DNA from: Actinobacteria bacterium OK074
GTDB taxonomy: Bacteria > Actinomycetota > Actinomycetes > Streptomycetales > Streptomycetaceae
Reading direction: 5' to 3'
DNA length: 57,346 nucleotides
Assembly (NCBI GenBank): GCA_001298575.1
Contig: LJCV01000257.1
Coordinates: forward strand, 1 to 57,346
Shown here: piece by piece, positions 44,004-52,415 of the stretch
Layout of the letters: each line of letters starts with the position of its first letter
Numbering within the stretch: position 1 is the stretch's first letter
Made by a program: the position numbers and the translations under genes
The notes under the pieces: generated by a model
What the model saw: only the letters and a program-made list of their open reading frames with translations
Database searches by the model: none
What the model was told of the DNA's origin: nothing

Positions 44004-44247
44004 CCCGCCGCCGGTGCCGTCCGCGTCCGCGGTGCCGGTGACACCCGGCACACGGTCGATCCGTCGGTGTCATACCCCGACGCACTCGCCGAATTCGGAC
44101 TCGCGTCGTGCGTACGGTCAATTGTACGGATAGCATCCTGCGCACCCCGTGTTCCCCGCGGGACGCGCGGTCACCCGCCGCATCCGTTCCGCAGCCCGTT
44201 CCCGCAGACCACCCCCACCGTTCACCGCTGATCGCCCTAGGACGACG

Positions 44248-46668
44248 ATGTCTCCACGGACAGGTGCCCGGCGCCGTCTCGGCTCCATACGGCTTTCGCT
44301 GATCATTCTGGCTCTGGTTCCCAGTCTCACGCTGGCCGCCATCTGGGGCGTGACGACCATCCAGATGTTCTCCGAGGGGCTGCGGCTGCGGACGCAGACG
44401 GAGTTGAGCGAGTCGACCGGTGCCATGGGCACCGACGCGACGCTCTCCCTCCAGCGGGAGCGCGCCCTGTCGGCCGCGTGGCTGGCCTCCCCGCACGGTT
44501 CCCGGGCCGCCCTGGACGCGCAGCGCAAGCAGACGGACGCGGCGGTCGCCAAGCTGGTCGGGAAGTCGGCCGAGATCGAGCGGGCGCCCGCCCGTATCAG
44601 TGAGCGGCTGTACTCGGTGCTCGCCTCGGTGGGCAGTCTGGAGTACTACCGCGGGCAGGTGGACAAGCCCACCGACATCACCGCCGACCAGATCCTGGAC
44701 CAGTACACCTCGATCATCGGCGCCCAGCTCAGCGCCTTCCAGCAGCTCTCGCAGGTCGACGACGGCGACCTCACCTCGCGGGCGGGGCCGGTGGTCACGC
44801 TGGAGAACACCGGGGAGCTGGTCTCCCAGGAGGACGCGTACCTGACGCTGGCCTGGCCCTCGGGCAGCTTCGACGAGGCGGCCTGGACCCGTTTCGCGCA
44901 GCTGGTCGACGTGCGCCGCTGGGTGGTGGACACGCAGCTCGTACGGTCCGTGACGGGTTCCGCCAAGACGCAGACCGAGAAGATCCTCGCGAGCCGGGAC
45001 TGGAAGACCCTGCAGAAGATCGAGGACAAGGTGATCGCGGCCCGGGCGCGCGGCGACGCCACTTCCAGCTCCATCGCCCTGCCGGACCAGCAGAAGCAGT
45101 GGAACACCGCGATGGCGGGGCTTTCGGCGCAGTACGAGAAGCTCGTGCGGCAGCAGACCAACGGCCTGTTGCGGAGCAGCAGCGACAAGGCGCAGGGCCT
45201 GCTGGTGAAGGCGGCCTCGCTGAGCGCGGGCGGGCTGGCGGCGCTGCTGCTGTGCATCGTCCTGTCGTGGCGCATCACGCGGTCCCTGTCACGGCGGCTG
45301 CGCGGGCTGCGCGAGGCGACGCTCTCGCTGGCCCAGCAGCGGCTGCCGGACGTGGTGGCGGCGCTGGAGCGGGGCGAGACGGTCGACGTGGAGTCGGCGA
45401 CGCCCGAGCTGAACTACGGCCGGGACGAACTGGGCCAGGTGGCGCGGGCGTTCAACACCGCGCAGCGCACCGCGGTGCACACGGCGGTCGAACTGGCCGA
45501 CACCCGGCGGGGGTTCCAGAAGGTGATCCTGGGCATCGCCCGGCAGTCGCAGAACCTGGTCAATCTCCAGCTGACCAAGCTGGACGCGCTGGAGCGCCGC
45601 CACCAGGACCCGGAGATCCTCCAGGGGCTGTACGAACTGGACTCCACGGCCAGCCAGTTGCGGCGCTACGAGGAGAACCTCGTCATCATCAGCGGGGAGC
45701 AGCCGCGGCGCAGCTGGAGCGAGCCGGTGGCGCTGGTCGACATCCTGCGCAGCGCGGTGGGTGAGGTGGCCCAGTACCAGCGGGTGGAGGTGCACACGGA
45801 GGAAGAGGTCTTCCTGGCCCCGCCGTCGGTGGCGGACGTCATCCACCTGCTGGCCGAGCTGATCGACAACGCGACCGCCTACTCGCCGTCGCCGAGTCCG
45901 GTCACGGTGCGGGCCTCGGTGGTGGCCAAGGGGCTCGCCGTCGAGATCGAGGACCGGGGGCTGGGGCTGTCGGAGGAGGACTACGTGTCCTTCAACGAGC
46001 AGTTGGCCGTGCCGGTGAAGTTCGACGTGGTGGCTCTCGCCGACGATCTGCGGCTGGGCATGTTCGTGATCGCCCGCCTCGCCCAGCGGCACGGTGTCGC
46101 GGTGACGCTGCGCCCCTCGCCGTTCGGCGGGGTGACGGCGATCGTGCTGCTCCCGCACGACATCGTGGTGCGGGACGGTGCCGGTGCCGCCCCGGCCGCC
46201 GGGGCCACGTCCGCGGCGGCGGACGGTGACGCGGTGCTGGTGGCCGCCCCGAGTGCCGTCGACGGCGGCGCGGGACGGCACGCGCGGCGCTCCGCCGCGA
46301 AGCCGAAGGCGGGGCCGGTGCCGGGGACGAACGTCACGGTGCTGCCCGGTGCGGGGGCGGCCCGGTCCGCCGGGCCCGCGCCGCTGCCGCGCCGGATCCC
46401 GCAGACCAGCCTGGCCGCCGAGTTGCGGGAGGAGGCCGGGCCCGGCCCGGACGACACGTCCGCCGACGACTTCACGGCGGAGCGGGCGGCCTCCTCCCTG
46501 GCCGGGTTCCAGCGCGGCACGTACCAGGCCCGTGACGACGACGGCGGAAGCGTCTACAACGAGAACCAGCAGGAAGAACCGGAAGCCGCTGTCCCCGAAG
46601 GCCCCCTGCGCCGGGCCGCCGCCCCCGAGCCGTCCGTTCCCCCGACTCCGCCCGTTCGCCGCTCATGA
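44248..46668 (+). CDS. cvnA: Conservon sensor histidine kinase with NIT domain (CvnA)
   Basis: An 806-residue membrane sensor kinase. TM1 is at about 14-37 (LSLIILALVPSLTLAAIWGV), an extracellular nitrate/nitrite-sensing-like NIT domain runs from about 50 to 300, and TM2 (LSAGGLAALLLCIVLSW) is near 330. Then comes a HAMP-like linker, and the HATPase with N-box ELIDNATAYSPSPSPV and G-box EDRGLGLSEED, typical of CvnA proteins. The last 170 residues are a low-complexity Pro/Ala tail. ATG at 44248 has AGGA six bases upstream. It overlaps the cvnB ATG region. CvnA is the receptor of the four-protein conservon complex. Confidence 0.92.
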   Translation: MSPRTGARRRLGSIRLSLIILALVPSLTLAAIWGVTTIQMFSEGLRLRTQTELSESTGAMGTDATLSLQRERALSAAWLASPHGSRAALDAQRKQTDAAVAKLVGKSAEIERAPARISERLYSVLASVGSLEYYRGQVDKPTDITADQILDQYTSIIGAQLSAFQQLSQVDDGDLTSRAGPVVTLENTGELVSQEDAYLTLAWPSGSFDEAAWTRFAQLVDVRRWVVDTQLVRSVTGSAKTQTEKILASRDWKTLQKIEDKVIAARARGDATSSSIALPDQQKQWNTAMAGLSAQYEKLVRQQTNGLLRSSSDKAQGLLVKAASLSAGGLAALLLCIVLSWRITRSLSRRLRGLREATLSLAQQRLPDVVAALERGETVDVESATPELNYGRDELGQVARAFNTAQRTAVHTAVELADTRRGFQKVILGIARQSQNLVNLQLTKLDALERRHQDPEILQGLYELDSTASQLRRYEENLVIISGEQPRRSWSEPVALVDILRSAVGEVAQYQRVEVHTEEEVFLAPPSVADVIHLLAELIDNATAYSPSPSPVTVRASVVAKGLAVEIEDRGLGLSEEDYVSFNEQLAVPVKFDVVALADDLRLGMFVIARLAQRHGVAVTLRPSPFGGVTAIVLLPHDIVVRDGAGAAPAAGATSAAADGDAVLVAAPSAVDGGAGRHARRSAAKPKAGPVPGTNVTVLPGAGAARSAGPAPLPRRIPQTSLAAELREEAGPGPDDTSADDFTAERAASSLAGFQRGTYQARDDDGGSVYNENQQEEPEAAVPEGPLRRAAAPEPSVPPTPPVRRS

Positions 46669-46679
46669 AGGACTTTGAC

Positions 46680-47111
46680 ATGACACGCGCCACACCCGCC
46701 ACGCACAGCCAGCTCGACCAGCTGCTCACCGGACTGGTGGAACGGGTCGCCGAGGTCAACCACGCCGTCGTGCTCTCCGAGGACGGGCTGGTCGTCAGCA
46801 AGTCCACCGCGTTCGTCCGGGACGACGCCGAGCGGCTGGCGGCGACGGTCTCCGGGCTGATGAGTCTGAGCAAGGGCGTCAGCATGGACTTCCGGGGCGG
46901 TCCGGTGCGGCAGGCGCTGATCGAGATGGCCAACAGCTACCTGATCATGACGGCGGCCGGTCCCGGCGCCCATCTGGCGGTGCTGACCCACCAGGGCGCG
47001 GACGTGGGTGTGGTGGCGTACCAGATGAACATGCTGGTGAAGAAGATCGGCGAGCACCTGACCGCGCCGCCGCGGCCCAACGCCGCCGCCACCGCCGACA
47101 ACGGCGGGTGA
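46680..47111 (+). CDS. cvnB: Roadblock/LC7 protein (CvnB)
   Basis: A 143-residue roadblock/LC7 protein: LDQLLTGLVERVAEVNHAVV then LSEDGLVVSKSTAF and the terminal VAYQMNMLVKKIGEHL helix. Such proteins regulate the small GTPase partner. Two starts are possible: ATG 46665, which overlaps the cvnA stop (ATGA), and ATG 46680 with AAGGA seven bases upstream; the latter is chosen. Second gene of the conservon; coupling to cvnA is tight. Confidence 0.9.
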   Translation: MTRATPATHSQLDQLLTGLVERVAEVNHAVVLSEDGLVVSKSTAFVRDDAERLAATVSGLMSLSKGVSMDFRGGPVRQALIEMANSYLIMTAAGPGAHLAVLTHQGADVGVVAYQMNMLVKKIGEHLTAPPRPNAAATADNGG

Positions 47112-47112
47112 G

Positions 47113-47469
47113 GTGAGCGAAGGCGACAAGGCCGGCCGTCTCGTCAGACCCTTCGCGCTGACCGGTGGCCGGACCCGTCCGGACCGCACCGACTTCACGC
47201 TCATCACGTCGGTGACCGCGGTCGATCCGCCGCCGACGGGCGGGATCCGGCCGCAGCCCGAGCATGCCCGGATCCTGCGGCTGTGCGCCGAGCCGGTGGT
47301 GGTGGCGGAGCTGGCCACCCGGCTCGACCTGCCGGTGAGTGTGGTGGCCATCATGCTGTGCGACCTGCTGGAGGCGGGCCGGATCGCGATCCGCCCGCCG
47401 CGTCCCGTTTCCCGGGTTCCAGACCTGGACCTGCTGCAGAAAGTGAGGGACGGCCTTGGCCGGCTCTGA
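47113..47469 (+). CDS. cvnC: DUF742 protein (CvnC)
   Basis: A 118-residue DUF742 protein. Family text: RLVRPFALTGGRTRP, ITSVTAVDPPP, EHARILRLCAEPVVVAELAT and LDLPVSVVAIMLCDLLEAGR, a winged-helix-like C-terminal part, ending DLLQKVRDGLGRL. GTG at 47113 starts one base after the cvnB stop codon, and the gene overlaps the start of cvnD by 14 nt. CvnC is a scaffold or adaptor in conservon complexes. Confidence 0.92.
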   Translation: MSEGDKAGRLVRPFALTGGRTRPDRTDFTLITSVTAVDPPPTGGIRPQPEHARILRLCAEPVVVAELATRLDLPVSVVAIMLCDLLEAGRIAIRPPRPVSRVPDLDLLQKVRDGLGRL

Positions 47470-48079
47470 CACCACCGTGACCGGGGCCGCGGCGCCCGAC
47501 ACGGTGAAGATCCTGATCGCCGGGGGTTTCGGCGTCGGCAAGACCACGATGGTCGGGTCGGTCAGCGAGATCGTCCCGCTGCGCACCGAGGAGCCGCTGA
47601 CGGCGACCTCGCTGGGCGTGGACGACCTGGCCGGCATCGAGGAGAAGAAGGCCACCACCGTGGCCCTGGACTTCGGCCGGATCACCATCAGCCCCGAGCT
47701 GGTGCTGTATCTGTTCGGTACGCCGGGGCAGCAGCGGTTCTGGTTCATGTGGAACGACCTGGCGATCGGCGCGCTGGGGGCGGTGGTCCTGGTGGACGTG
47801 CGCCGGCCGGAGTCGAGTTTCGCCGCGCTCGACTTCTTCGAGCGGCGCCGGATCCCGTTCGTGATCGGCGTCAACGGCTTCCACGGGCTGCATCCGTACC
47901 GGCCCGACGAGGTCCGGGAGGCGCTGGCGGTGCCGGCGAACACGCCGGTGCTGCTGTGCGACGCGCGGCAGCGGGAGTCCTCGCGGGACGTGCTGATCGC
48001 CCTGATCGACCGGCTGATCTCCGTCGCGGGCGTGGGCCGGGCGGGCCGTCCCGGTGCGCTGCCGGGGAGCGGGGCCTGA
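47456..48079 (+). CDS. cvnD: Ras-like ATP/GTP-binding protein (CvnD)
   Basis: A 207-residue small GTPase of the MglA-like conservon type. P-loop GGFGVGKTTMVG is at about residue 23, the switch region has EEKKATTVALDFG, the G3-like motif is LFGTPGQQRFWFMW and the G4-like loop is VIGVNGF. TTG at 47456 is the only start that keeps the P-loop region whole and has GAGGGA about six bases upstream. It overlaps cvnC, a normal conservon arrangement. It is the output GTPase, linked elsewhere to development and antibiotic production. Confidence 0.9.
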   Translation: MAGSDTTVTGAAAPDTVKILIAGGFGVGKTTMVGSVSEIVPLRTEEPLTATSLGVDDLAGIEEKKATTVALDFGRITISPELVLYLFGTPGQQRFWFMWNDLAIGALGAVVLVDVRRPESSFAALDFFERRRIPFVIGVNGFHGLHPYRPDEVREALAVPANTPVLLCDARQRESSRDVLIALIDRLISVAGVGRAGRPGALPGSGA

Positions 48080-48168
48080 CCGGCGGGCGGGGGGCGGGGC
48101 CAACTCGGGGGGAATCGTTGTCCTTTCACCCTTCCGGTCGGTGACGTGGGGCTGACACACTGCGGAGG

Positions 48169-49572
48169 GTGCCCGACTTCGACATCCTCGTCATCGGCTC
48201 CGGCCCCGGCGGCCAGAAGGCCGCCATCGCCGCGGCCAAGCTCGGCCGCCGTGTCGCCGTGGTCGACCGCCCCGACATGGTCGGCGGCGTGTCCATCCAC
48301 ACCGGCACCATTCCCTCCAAGACCCTGCGCGAGGCCGTCCTCTATCTGACCGGTCTGACCCAGCGTGATCTGTACGGGCAGAGCTACCGGCTCAAGGACG
48401 ACATCACCGTCGCCGACCTCACCGCCCGCACCGAGCACGTCGTGGGCCGTGAAGTCGACGTGATCCGCAGCCAGTTGTCCCGCAACCACGTCACGCTCTT
48501 CGCCGGCACCGGCCGTTTCGCCGACGAGCACACCATCCGGCTGTGCGATGTCACCGGCCAGGAACGGCACTTGAGCGCGGAGCACATCATCATCGCCACC
48601 GGCACCCGGCCGGCGCGGCCCGCGAGCGTCGAGTTCGACGGCCGGACGATCCTGGACTCGGACAACGTGCTGAGTCTGGAGCAGGTGCCGCGGTCCATGG
48701 TCATCGTCGGGGCGGGGGTGATCGGCATGGAGTACGCGTCCATGTTCGCCGCCCTCGGCAGCAAGATCACCGTGGTCGAACAGCGGCCCGGGATGCTGGA
48801 CTTCTGCGACGGAGAGGTCATCGAGTCCCTCAAGTACCACCTGCGGGACCTCGCGGTGACGTTCCGTTTCGGGGAGACGGTGGCCGCGGTCGAACGCCAT
48901 CCGCGCGGCACGCTGACGATCCTGGAGAGCGGCAAGAAGATCCCCGCGGACGCCGTGATGTACTCGGCGGGCCGTCAGGGTCTCACCGACGACCTGGACC
49001 TCGGCAAGGCGGGCCTGACCGCGGACAGGCGCGGCCGGATCGCCGTGGACGACCACTACCGCACCCAGGTGCCGCACATCTACGCCGTCGGTGACGTGAT
49101 CGGGTTCCCGGCGCTCGCGGCGACCTCGATGGAGCAGGGGCGGGCGGCGGCGTACCACGCGTGCGGTGAACCCGTGCACGGGATGGACCAGTTGCAGCCC
49201 ATCGGCATCTACACCATTCCCGAGATCAGCTTCATCGGCCGCACCGAGGACCAGCTCACCGAGGAGTGCGTGCCGTTCGAGGTGGGCATCTCGCGCTACC
49301 GGGAGCTGGCGCGGGGACAGATCATCGGCGACTCGCACGGCATGCTGAAGCTGCTGGTGTCGCCGGAGGACCGCAAGCTGCTCGGGGTGCACTGCTTCGG
49401 CACGGGCGCCACCGAACTCATCCACATCGGGCAGTCGGTGATGGGGTGCGGCGGCACGGTCGACTACCTGGTGGACGCGGTGTTCAACTATCCGACGCTG
49501 GCGGAGTCGTACAAGGTGGCCGCCCTGGACGCGACCAACAAGATCCGGCAGATCGACCGGCTGCGGGACTGA
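48169..49572 (+). CDS. sthA: Si-specific soluble NAD(P)+ transhydrogenase
   Basis: A 467-residue flavoprotein of the pyridine-nucleotide-disulfide family that exchanges hydride between NADH and NADPH. FAD motif LVIGSGPGGQKAAIAAAKLG is at 7-26; the usual redox Cys pair is replaced by GGVSIHTGTIPSKTLREAV, the SthA signature. The NAD motif is VIVGAGVIGMEYASMFAALG, followed by YAVGDVIGFP and the C-terminal NYPTLAESYKVAALD. GTG at 48169 follows GCGGAGGG. Single gene, ended by a hairpin at 49586-49616. Confidence 0.93.
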   Translation: MPDFDILVIGSGPGGQKAAIAAAKLGRRVAVVDRPDMVGGVSIHTGTIPSKTLREAVLYLTGLTQRDLYGQSYRLKDDITVADLTARTEHVVGREVDVIRSQLSRNHVTLFAGTGRFADEHTIRLCDVTGQERHLSAEHIIIATGTRPARPASVEFDGRTILDSDNVLSLEQVPRSMVIVGAGVIGMEYASMFAALGSKITVVEQRPGMLDFCDGEVIESLKYHLRDLAVTFRFGETVAAVERHPRGTLTILESGKKIPADAVMYSAGRQGLTDDLDLGKAGLTADRRGRIAVDDHYRTQVPHIYAVGDVIGFPALAATSMEQGRAAAYHACGEPVHGMDQLQPIGIYTIPEISFIGRTEDQLTEECVPFEVGISRYRELARGQIIGDSHGMLKLLVSPEDRKLLGVHCFGTGATELIHIGQSVMGCGGTVDYLVDAVFNYPTLAESYKVAALDATNKIRQIDRLRD

Positions 49573-49585
49573 ACCGGCCCCGGTG

Positions 49586-49616
49586 CGCGGGCGACGCCGT
49601 AGGGGCGTCGTCCGCG
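49586..49616 (+). terminator. Hairpin after sthA, 13-bp stem
   Basis: CGCGGGCGACGCC pairs with GGCGTCGTCCGCG (one G-T wobble), loop GTAGG, starting 14 bp after the sthA stop. It lies 44 bp before the next gene. Confidence 0.7.
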
Positions 49617-49659
49617 GGCCGGGCGGGCGTGCGGTGCGGGCGGGGCATAGGCTCGGTGT

Positions 49660-50280
49660 GTGGCGAAGTACTTCGACGTGCACCCCGACAATCCGCAACC
49701 GCGCAGCATCCGGCAGGTCGCCGACGGCATCCGGGCCGGTGACCTGGTGGTGTATCCGACCGACTCCTGTTACGCGCTGGGCTGCGGCCTCGGCAGCCGG
49801 GACGGGGTGGACCGGATCCGGGCGGTCCGGCAGCTGGACGACCGGCACCACTTCACGCTGGTGTGCCGGGACTTCGCGCAGCTGGGGCAGTTCGTGCGGC
49901 TGGACAACGACGTGTTCCGGGCGCTGAAGGCGGCGACGCCCGGCCGGTACACGTTCATCCTGCCCGCGACGAAGGACGTGCCGCGGCGGCTGTCGCATCC
50001 GCGGAAGAAGACCGTGGGGGTGCGCATCCCCGACCACGCCGTCGCCCAGGCGCTGCTGGCCGAACTGGGCGAGCCGCTGCTGTCGAGCACGCTGCTGCTG
50101 CCCGGGGACGAGGATCCGCTGACGGTCGGCTGGGAGATCAAGGAGCGCCTGGACCACGTCGTGGACGCGGTCCTCGACTCCGGCGACTGCGGTACCGAGC
50201 CGACCACGGTGGTCGACTTCTCCGACGGGGTGCCCGAGATCGTCCGCAAGGGGGCGGGCGACCCGGCCCCCTTCGAGTGA
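49660..50280 (+). CDS. yciO: YciO-type Sua5/YrdC-domain protein
   Basis: A 206-residue YrdC-fold protein. It is collinear with the E. coli YciO type: GDLVVYPTDSCYALGCGLGS, HHFTLVCRDFAQLGQFVRLD, KAATPGRYTFILPATKDVPR, KTVGVRIPDHAVAQALLAEL, EPLLSSTLLLPGDEDPL and the terminal VVDFSDGVPEIVRKGAGDP. YrdC/Sua5 enzymes make threonylcarbamoyl-AMP for tRNA t6A; YciO is a divergent paralogue whose role is less clear, so full TsaC function should not be assumed. GTG at 49660 is the family start. Its stop faces the convergent SDR gene. Confidence 0.88.
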   Translation: MAKYFDVHPDNPQPRSIRQVADGIRAGDLVVYPTDSCYALGCGLGSRDGVDRIRAVRQLDDRHHFTLVCRDFAQLGQFVRLDNDVFRALKAATPGRYTFILPATKDVPRRLSHPRKKTVGVRIPDHAVAQALLAELGEPLLSSTLLLPGDEDPLTVGWEIKERLDHVVDAVLDSGDCGTEPTTVVDFSDGVPEIVRKGAGDPAPFE

Positions 50281-50310
50281 CAGCTGCCTTTGGCTGCACG
50301 GCAGTTGGCG

Positions 50311-51072
50311 TCAGAAGCGGGTGGTGAGGCCGCCGTCGACCGCGATGGTCTGGCCGGTGACGAACGAGGCGGCGTCGCCCGCCAGGAACACCACGAGGCC
50401 GGCGATCTCCTCGGGGCGGCCCCAACGGCCCAGCGCGGTGCGGGTGTTGAGGAAGCTCGCCCACTCCGGGTCCCGGGCAAGGTGGGCGTTGACCTCGGTG
50501 GCGAAGGTGCCGGGGGCCACGGAGTTGACGGTGGTGCCGCTGGGGCCGAGGTCGGCGGCCAGGGCGCGGGTGAGGCCGTCGAGTCCGGCCTTGGCGGTGG
50601 CGTAGGCGAGGTCTCCGGTGCGGCCCAACTGGCCCATGACCGAGGAGACGTTGATGATCCGGCCCGGTACGCCGCGCCGGGCCAGGCCCGCGGCGACGGT
50701 GCGGCTGAGCGCGTACGCCGAGGTGAGGTGGACGTCCAGCATGCGGGCCAGGTCGGCGGGGGTCGTCCCGTCCAGGCCGCGGCGGTCGCGGTGGCCGACG
50801 TTGTTGACCAGGATGTCGACGGGGCCGAGTGCGGTCACCGCGCGTTCGGCGGCCTCGTGGTCGGTGACGTCGAAGGCGGCGGCCCGGGCGTCGAGTCCGT
50901 CGGCGCGCAGCCGGCCGGCCGCGGCGTCGAGCGTCGCGGGATCGCGGCCGTTGAGGACGACCCGGGCGCCCGCCCGGGCCAGCCCCCGGGCCATCTCCAG
51001 GCCGAGGCCGCGTACCGAGCCGGTCACCAGTGCGGTGCGCCCGGTGAGCTGGAAATCCGTGTGGCCGCCCAT
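50311..51072 (-). CDS. SDR-family NAD(P)-dependent oxidoreductase
   Basis: A 253-residue classical SDR: TGSVRGLGLEMARGLARAGA, FDVTDHE for the adenine contact, ILVNNVGH, INVSSVMGQLGRTGDLAYAT-AK with the Ser-Tyr-Lys set, and the closing GLVVFLAGDAASFVTGQTIA. Resembles the FabG/gluconate 5-dehydrogenase group. ATG at 51072. Divergent from a TetR gene with a perfect ACTGAAAC-N4-GTTTCAGT repeat directly in front of it, so it is the probable target of that regulator. Confidence 0.9.
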   Translation of the reverse strand: MGGHTDFQLTGRTALVTGSVRGLGLEMARGLARAGARVVLNGRDPATLDAAAGRLRADGLDARAAAFDVTDHEAAERAVTALGPVDILVNNVGHRDRRGLDGTTPADLARMLDVHLTSAYALSRTVAAGLARRGVPGRIINVSSVMGQLGRTGDLAYATAKAGLDGLTRALAADLGPSGTTVNSVAPGTFATEVNAHLARDPEWASFLNTRTALGRWGRPEEIAGLVVFLAGDAASFVTGQTIAVDGGLTTRF

Positions 51073-51084
51073 GACGTCGCCTCC

Positions 51085-51104
51085 ACTGAAACACTCGTTT
51101 CAGT
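51085..51104. promoter_or_regulatory. ACTGAAAC-N4-GTTTCAGT operator
   Basis: A perfect 8-bp-arm inverted repeat 12 bp upstream of the SDR start in the SDR/TetR divergent gap. The position would block SDR transcription and perhaps the start of the TetR message. Confidence 0.7.
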
Positions 51105-51194
51105 TACGGTAGCGCAGGTGTCCCCCGGCCGTCACGGGGCTTTTGACCTTCGTGGAGTTTCGGGGAGCGGTTCGTGGAGTGGAGAGGAGCGTCC

Positions 51195-51800
51195 ATGGGC
51201 GCGGAGCGATCGGCGCACGAGGGCGGCGACGGGGACGGCGAGAGCAAGCGGGCCTCGCCGCGGCGTGCCGAACTCCTCGACGCCTGTTACGCGTACGTCC
51301 TCCAGCACGGTCTGACCGGGCTGTCGCTCAGGCCGCTGGCGGCGGCCACCGGGACCAGTCCGCGGGTGCTGCTGTATCTGTTCGGCAGCAAGGACGAGTT
51401 GCTGCGGGAGCTGCTGGGCCGGGCCCGGCACGACCAGGTGGCGCTGGCGGCGGCCGTCCTCGCCCCCGCGCCCGGTGCCGGGGACGGCGACGCGTTCGAG
51501 GTGCTGACCGACCGGTTGTGGGAGTGGCTGTCGGCGCCCGCGCAGCGGCCCATGGTGCGGCTCACCTACGAGGCGTTCCTGTTCTCCCTCGGACACCGGC
51601 CGGGGCCGTGGGCGGGCTTCGCCGCCGAATCGGCGCGGGAGTGGCTGGAGTTGCTGGTGCGCGTGCAGCCCGGTGTGGCGCGGGAGCGGGCCGAGGTGCG
51701 GGCCACACGGGCGCTCGCCCTCGTACGGGGGCTGCTGCTCGACCTGCTCGCGTGCGAGGAGCCGGAGCGGGTGGCCGCCGCCGCCCGGCCGGAGCGGTGA
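51195..51800 (+). CDS. TetR-family transcriptional regulator
   Basis: A 201-residue TetR protein with HTH RRAELLDACYAYVLQHGLTG, AATGTSPRVLLYLFGSKDEL and a helical ligand domain (RPMVRLTYEAFLFSLGHRPG; ATRALALVRGLLLDLLACEE). ATG 51195 has GAGGAG five bases upstream; GTG 51174 in frame is less likely. Divergent from the SDR gene at 50311-51072 with the ACTGAAAC palindrome between. Its stop is followed by a bidirectional hairpin. Confidence 0.88.
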   Translation: MGAERSAHEGGDGDGESKRASPRRAELLDACYAYVLQHGLTGLSLRPLAAATGTSPRVLLYLFGSKDELLRELLGRARHDQVALAAAVLAPAPGAGDGDAFEVLTDRLWEWLSAPAQRPMVRLTYEAFLFSLGHRPGPWAGFAAESAREWLELLVRVQPGVARERAEVRATRALALVRGLLLDLLACEEPERVAAAARPER

Positions 51801-51801
51801 C

Positions 51802-51825
51802 GGGCGTGCGGGAGACCGCACGCCC
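51802..51825. terminator. Bidirectional hairpin, 10-bp stem
   Basis: GGGCGTGCGG, loop GAGA, CCGCACGCCC, perfect. It sits one base after the TetR stop and 23 bp before the stop of the convergent acidic protein gene. Confidence 0.8.
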
Positions 51826-51848
51826 CTCACCACTCCGCTCCGGTCCGG

Positions 51849-52415
51849 TCAGGCGAACAGCCACTCCGTGACGACGGCCTCGGTGTCGGTGCGCACCCGC
51901 AGGGCGAACGGGCCGGTCACCGTGCGGTCGCAGGTGAAACGGCCGAGGATGTCGGCCGTGAGCACGGTCGGTGCGCCGGCCGGGCCGCCGGTGAGGATCT
52001 CGACCCGGGCGGGCCCCGGCGGCAGCAGCTGCCCCATCAGCGTCCCGGTGGTCAGCTCCACGTCGACCGTGAGGTCGCCCGCGCGGAAGGTGAGCATCCG
52101 GGGAGCGAGGGTGGTGCCCCGTACGGGCATGGCGTCCAGCAGCGAGTCGAAGGTGAGTTCGGCCAGCTGGGCGTCGAGGTCGTGCAGGGCGTAGGCGGCG
52201 ACCGCGGCCCGTTCCAGTTCGGCGGGGACGGGGTCGTGGACGGCGACCGATCCGCGCAGGGTCTCCTCCAGGAGGTCGTCCGCGAGGGCCTCGTCGTTGG
52301 TGAATGCCTCGTCGTCGGCCAGGGCCGGGTCGTCGTCCGGGAAGCCGTCGTCCGCGAAACCGTGGCCGTAGCCGTCGCGGGTTTCGTCGTCGCGCTCGTG
52401 TTCGTGCTCGTTCAC
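51849..52415 (-). CDS. Acidic protein with C-terminal beta-sandwich-like domain; possible sigma partner
   Basis: A 188-residue soluble protein with no named family. Residues 1-55 are very acidic and His/Asp-rich (DDGFPDDDPALADDEAF). Residues 60-95 are helical (VPAELERAAVAAYALHDLDA). From about 110 to the end alternate beta-strands follow (LTFRAGDLTVDVELTTGTLM, PARVEIL, ILGRFTCDRTVTGPFALRVR), resembling a carboxypeptidase-regulatory-like sandwich. The GTG at 52415 overlaps the sigma factor stop by 4 nt (GTGA), so the two proteins are made together. The position is that of an anti-sigma or co-regulator, but no ZAS or membrane segment is seen, so the role is inferred only. Confidence 0.8.
   Translation of the reverse strand: MNEHEHERDDETRDGYGHGFADDGFPDDDPALADDEAFTNDEALADDLLEETLRGSVAVHDPVPAELERAAVAAYALHDLDAQLAELTFDSLLDAMPVRGTTLAPRMLTFRAGDLTVDVELTTGTLMGQLLPPGPARVEILTGGPAGAPTVLTADILGRFTCDRTVTGPFALRVRTDTEAVVTEWLFA

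Noticed and set aside
46945..50157. Very long open frame (1,070 codons) on the minus strand.
   Set aside because: It lies opposite cvnB, cvnC, cvnD, sthA and yciO, whose products are clearly recognisable. Its text is low-complexity Arg/Gly/Asp-rich, as expected from the complement of GC-rich codons.
50281..50310. Short hairpin between yciO and the convergent SDR gene (CAGCTGCC ... GGCAGTTG).
   Set aside because: Arms pair with a mismatch and an 11-nt loop; too weak to call a terminator.
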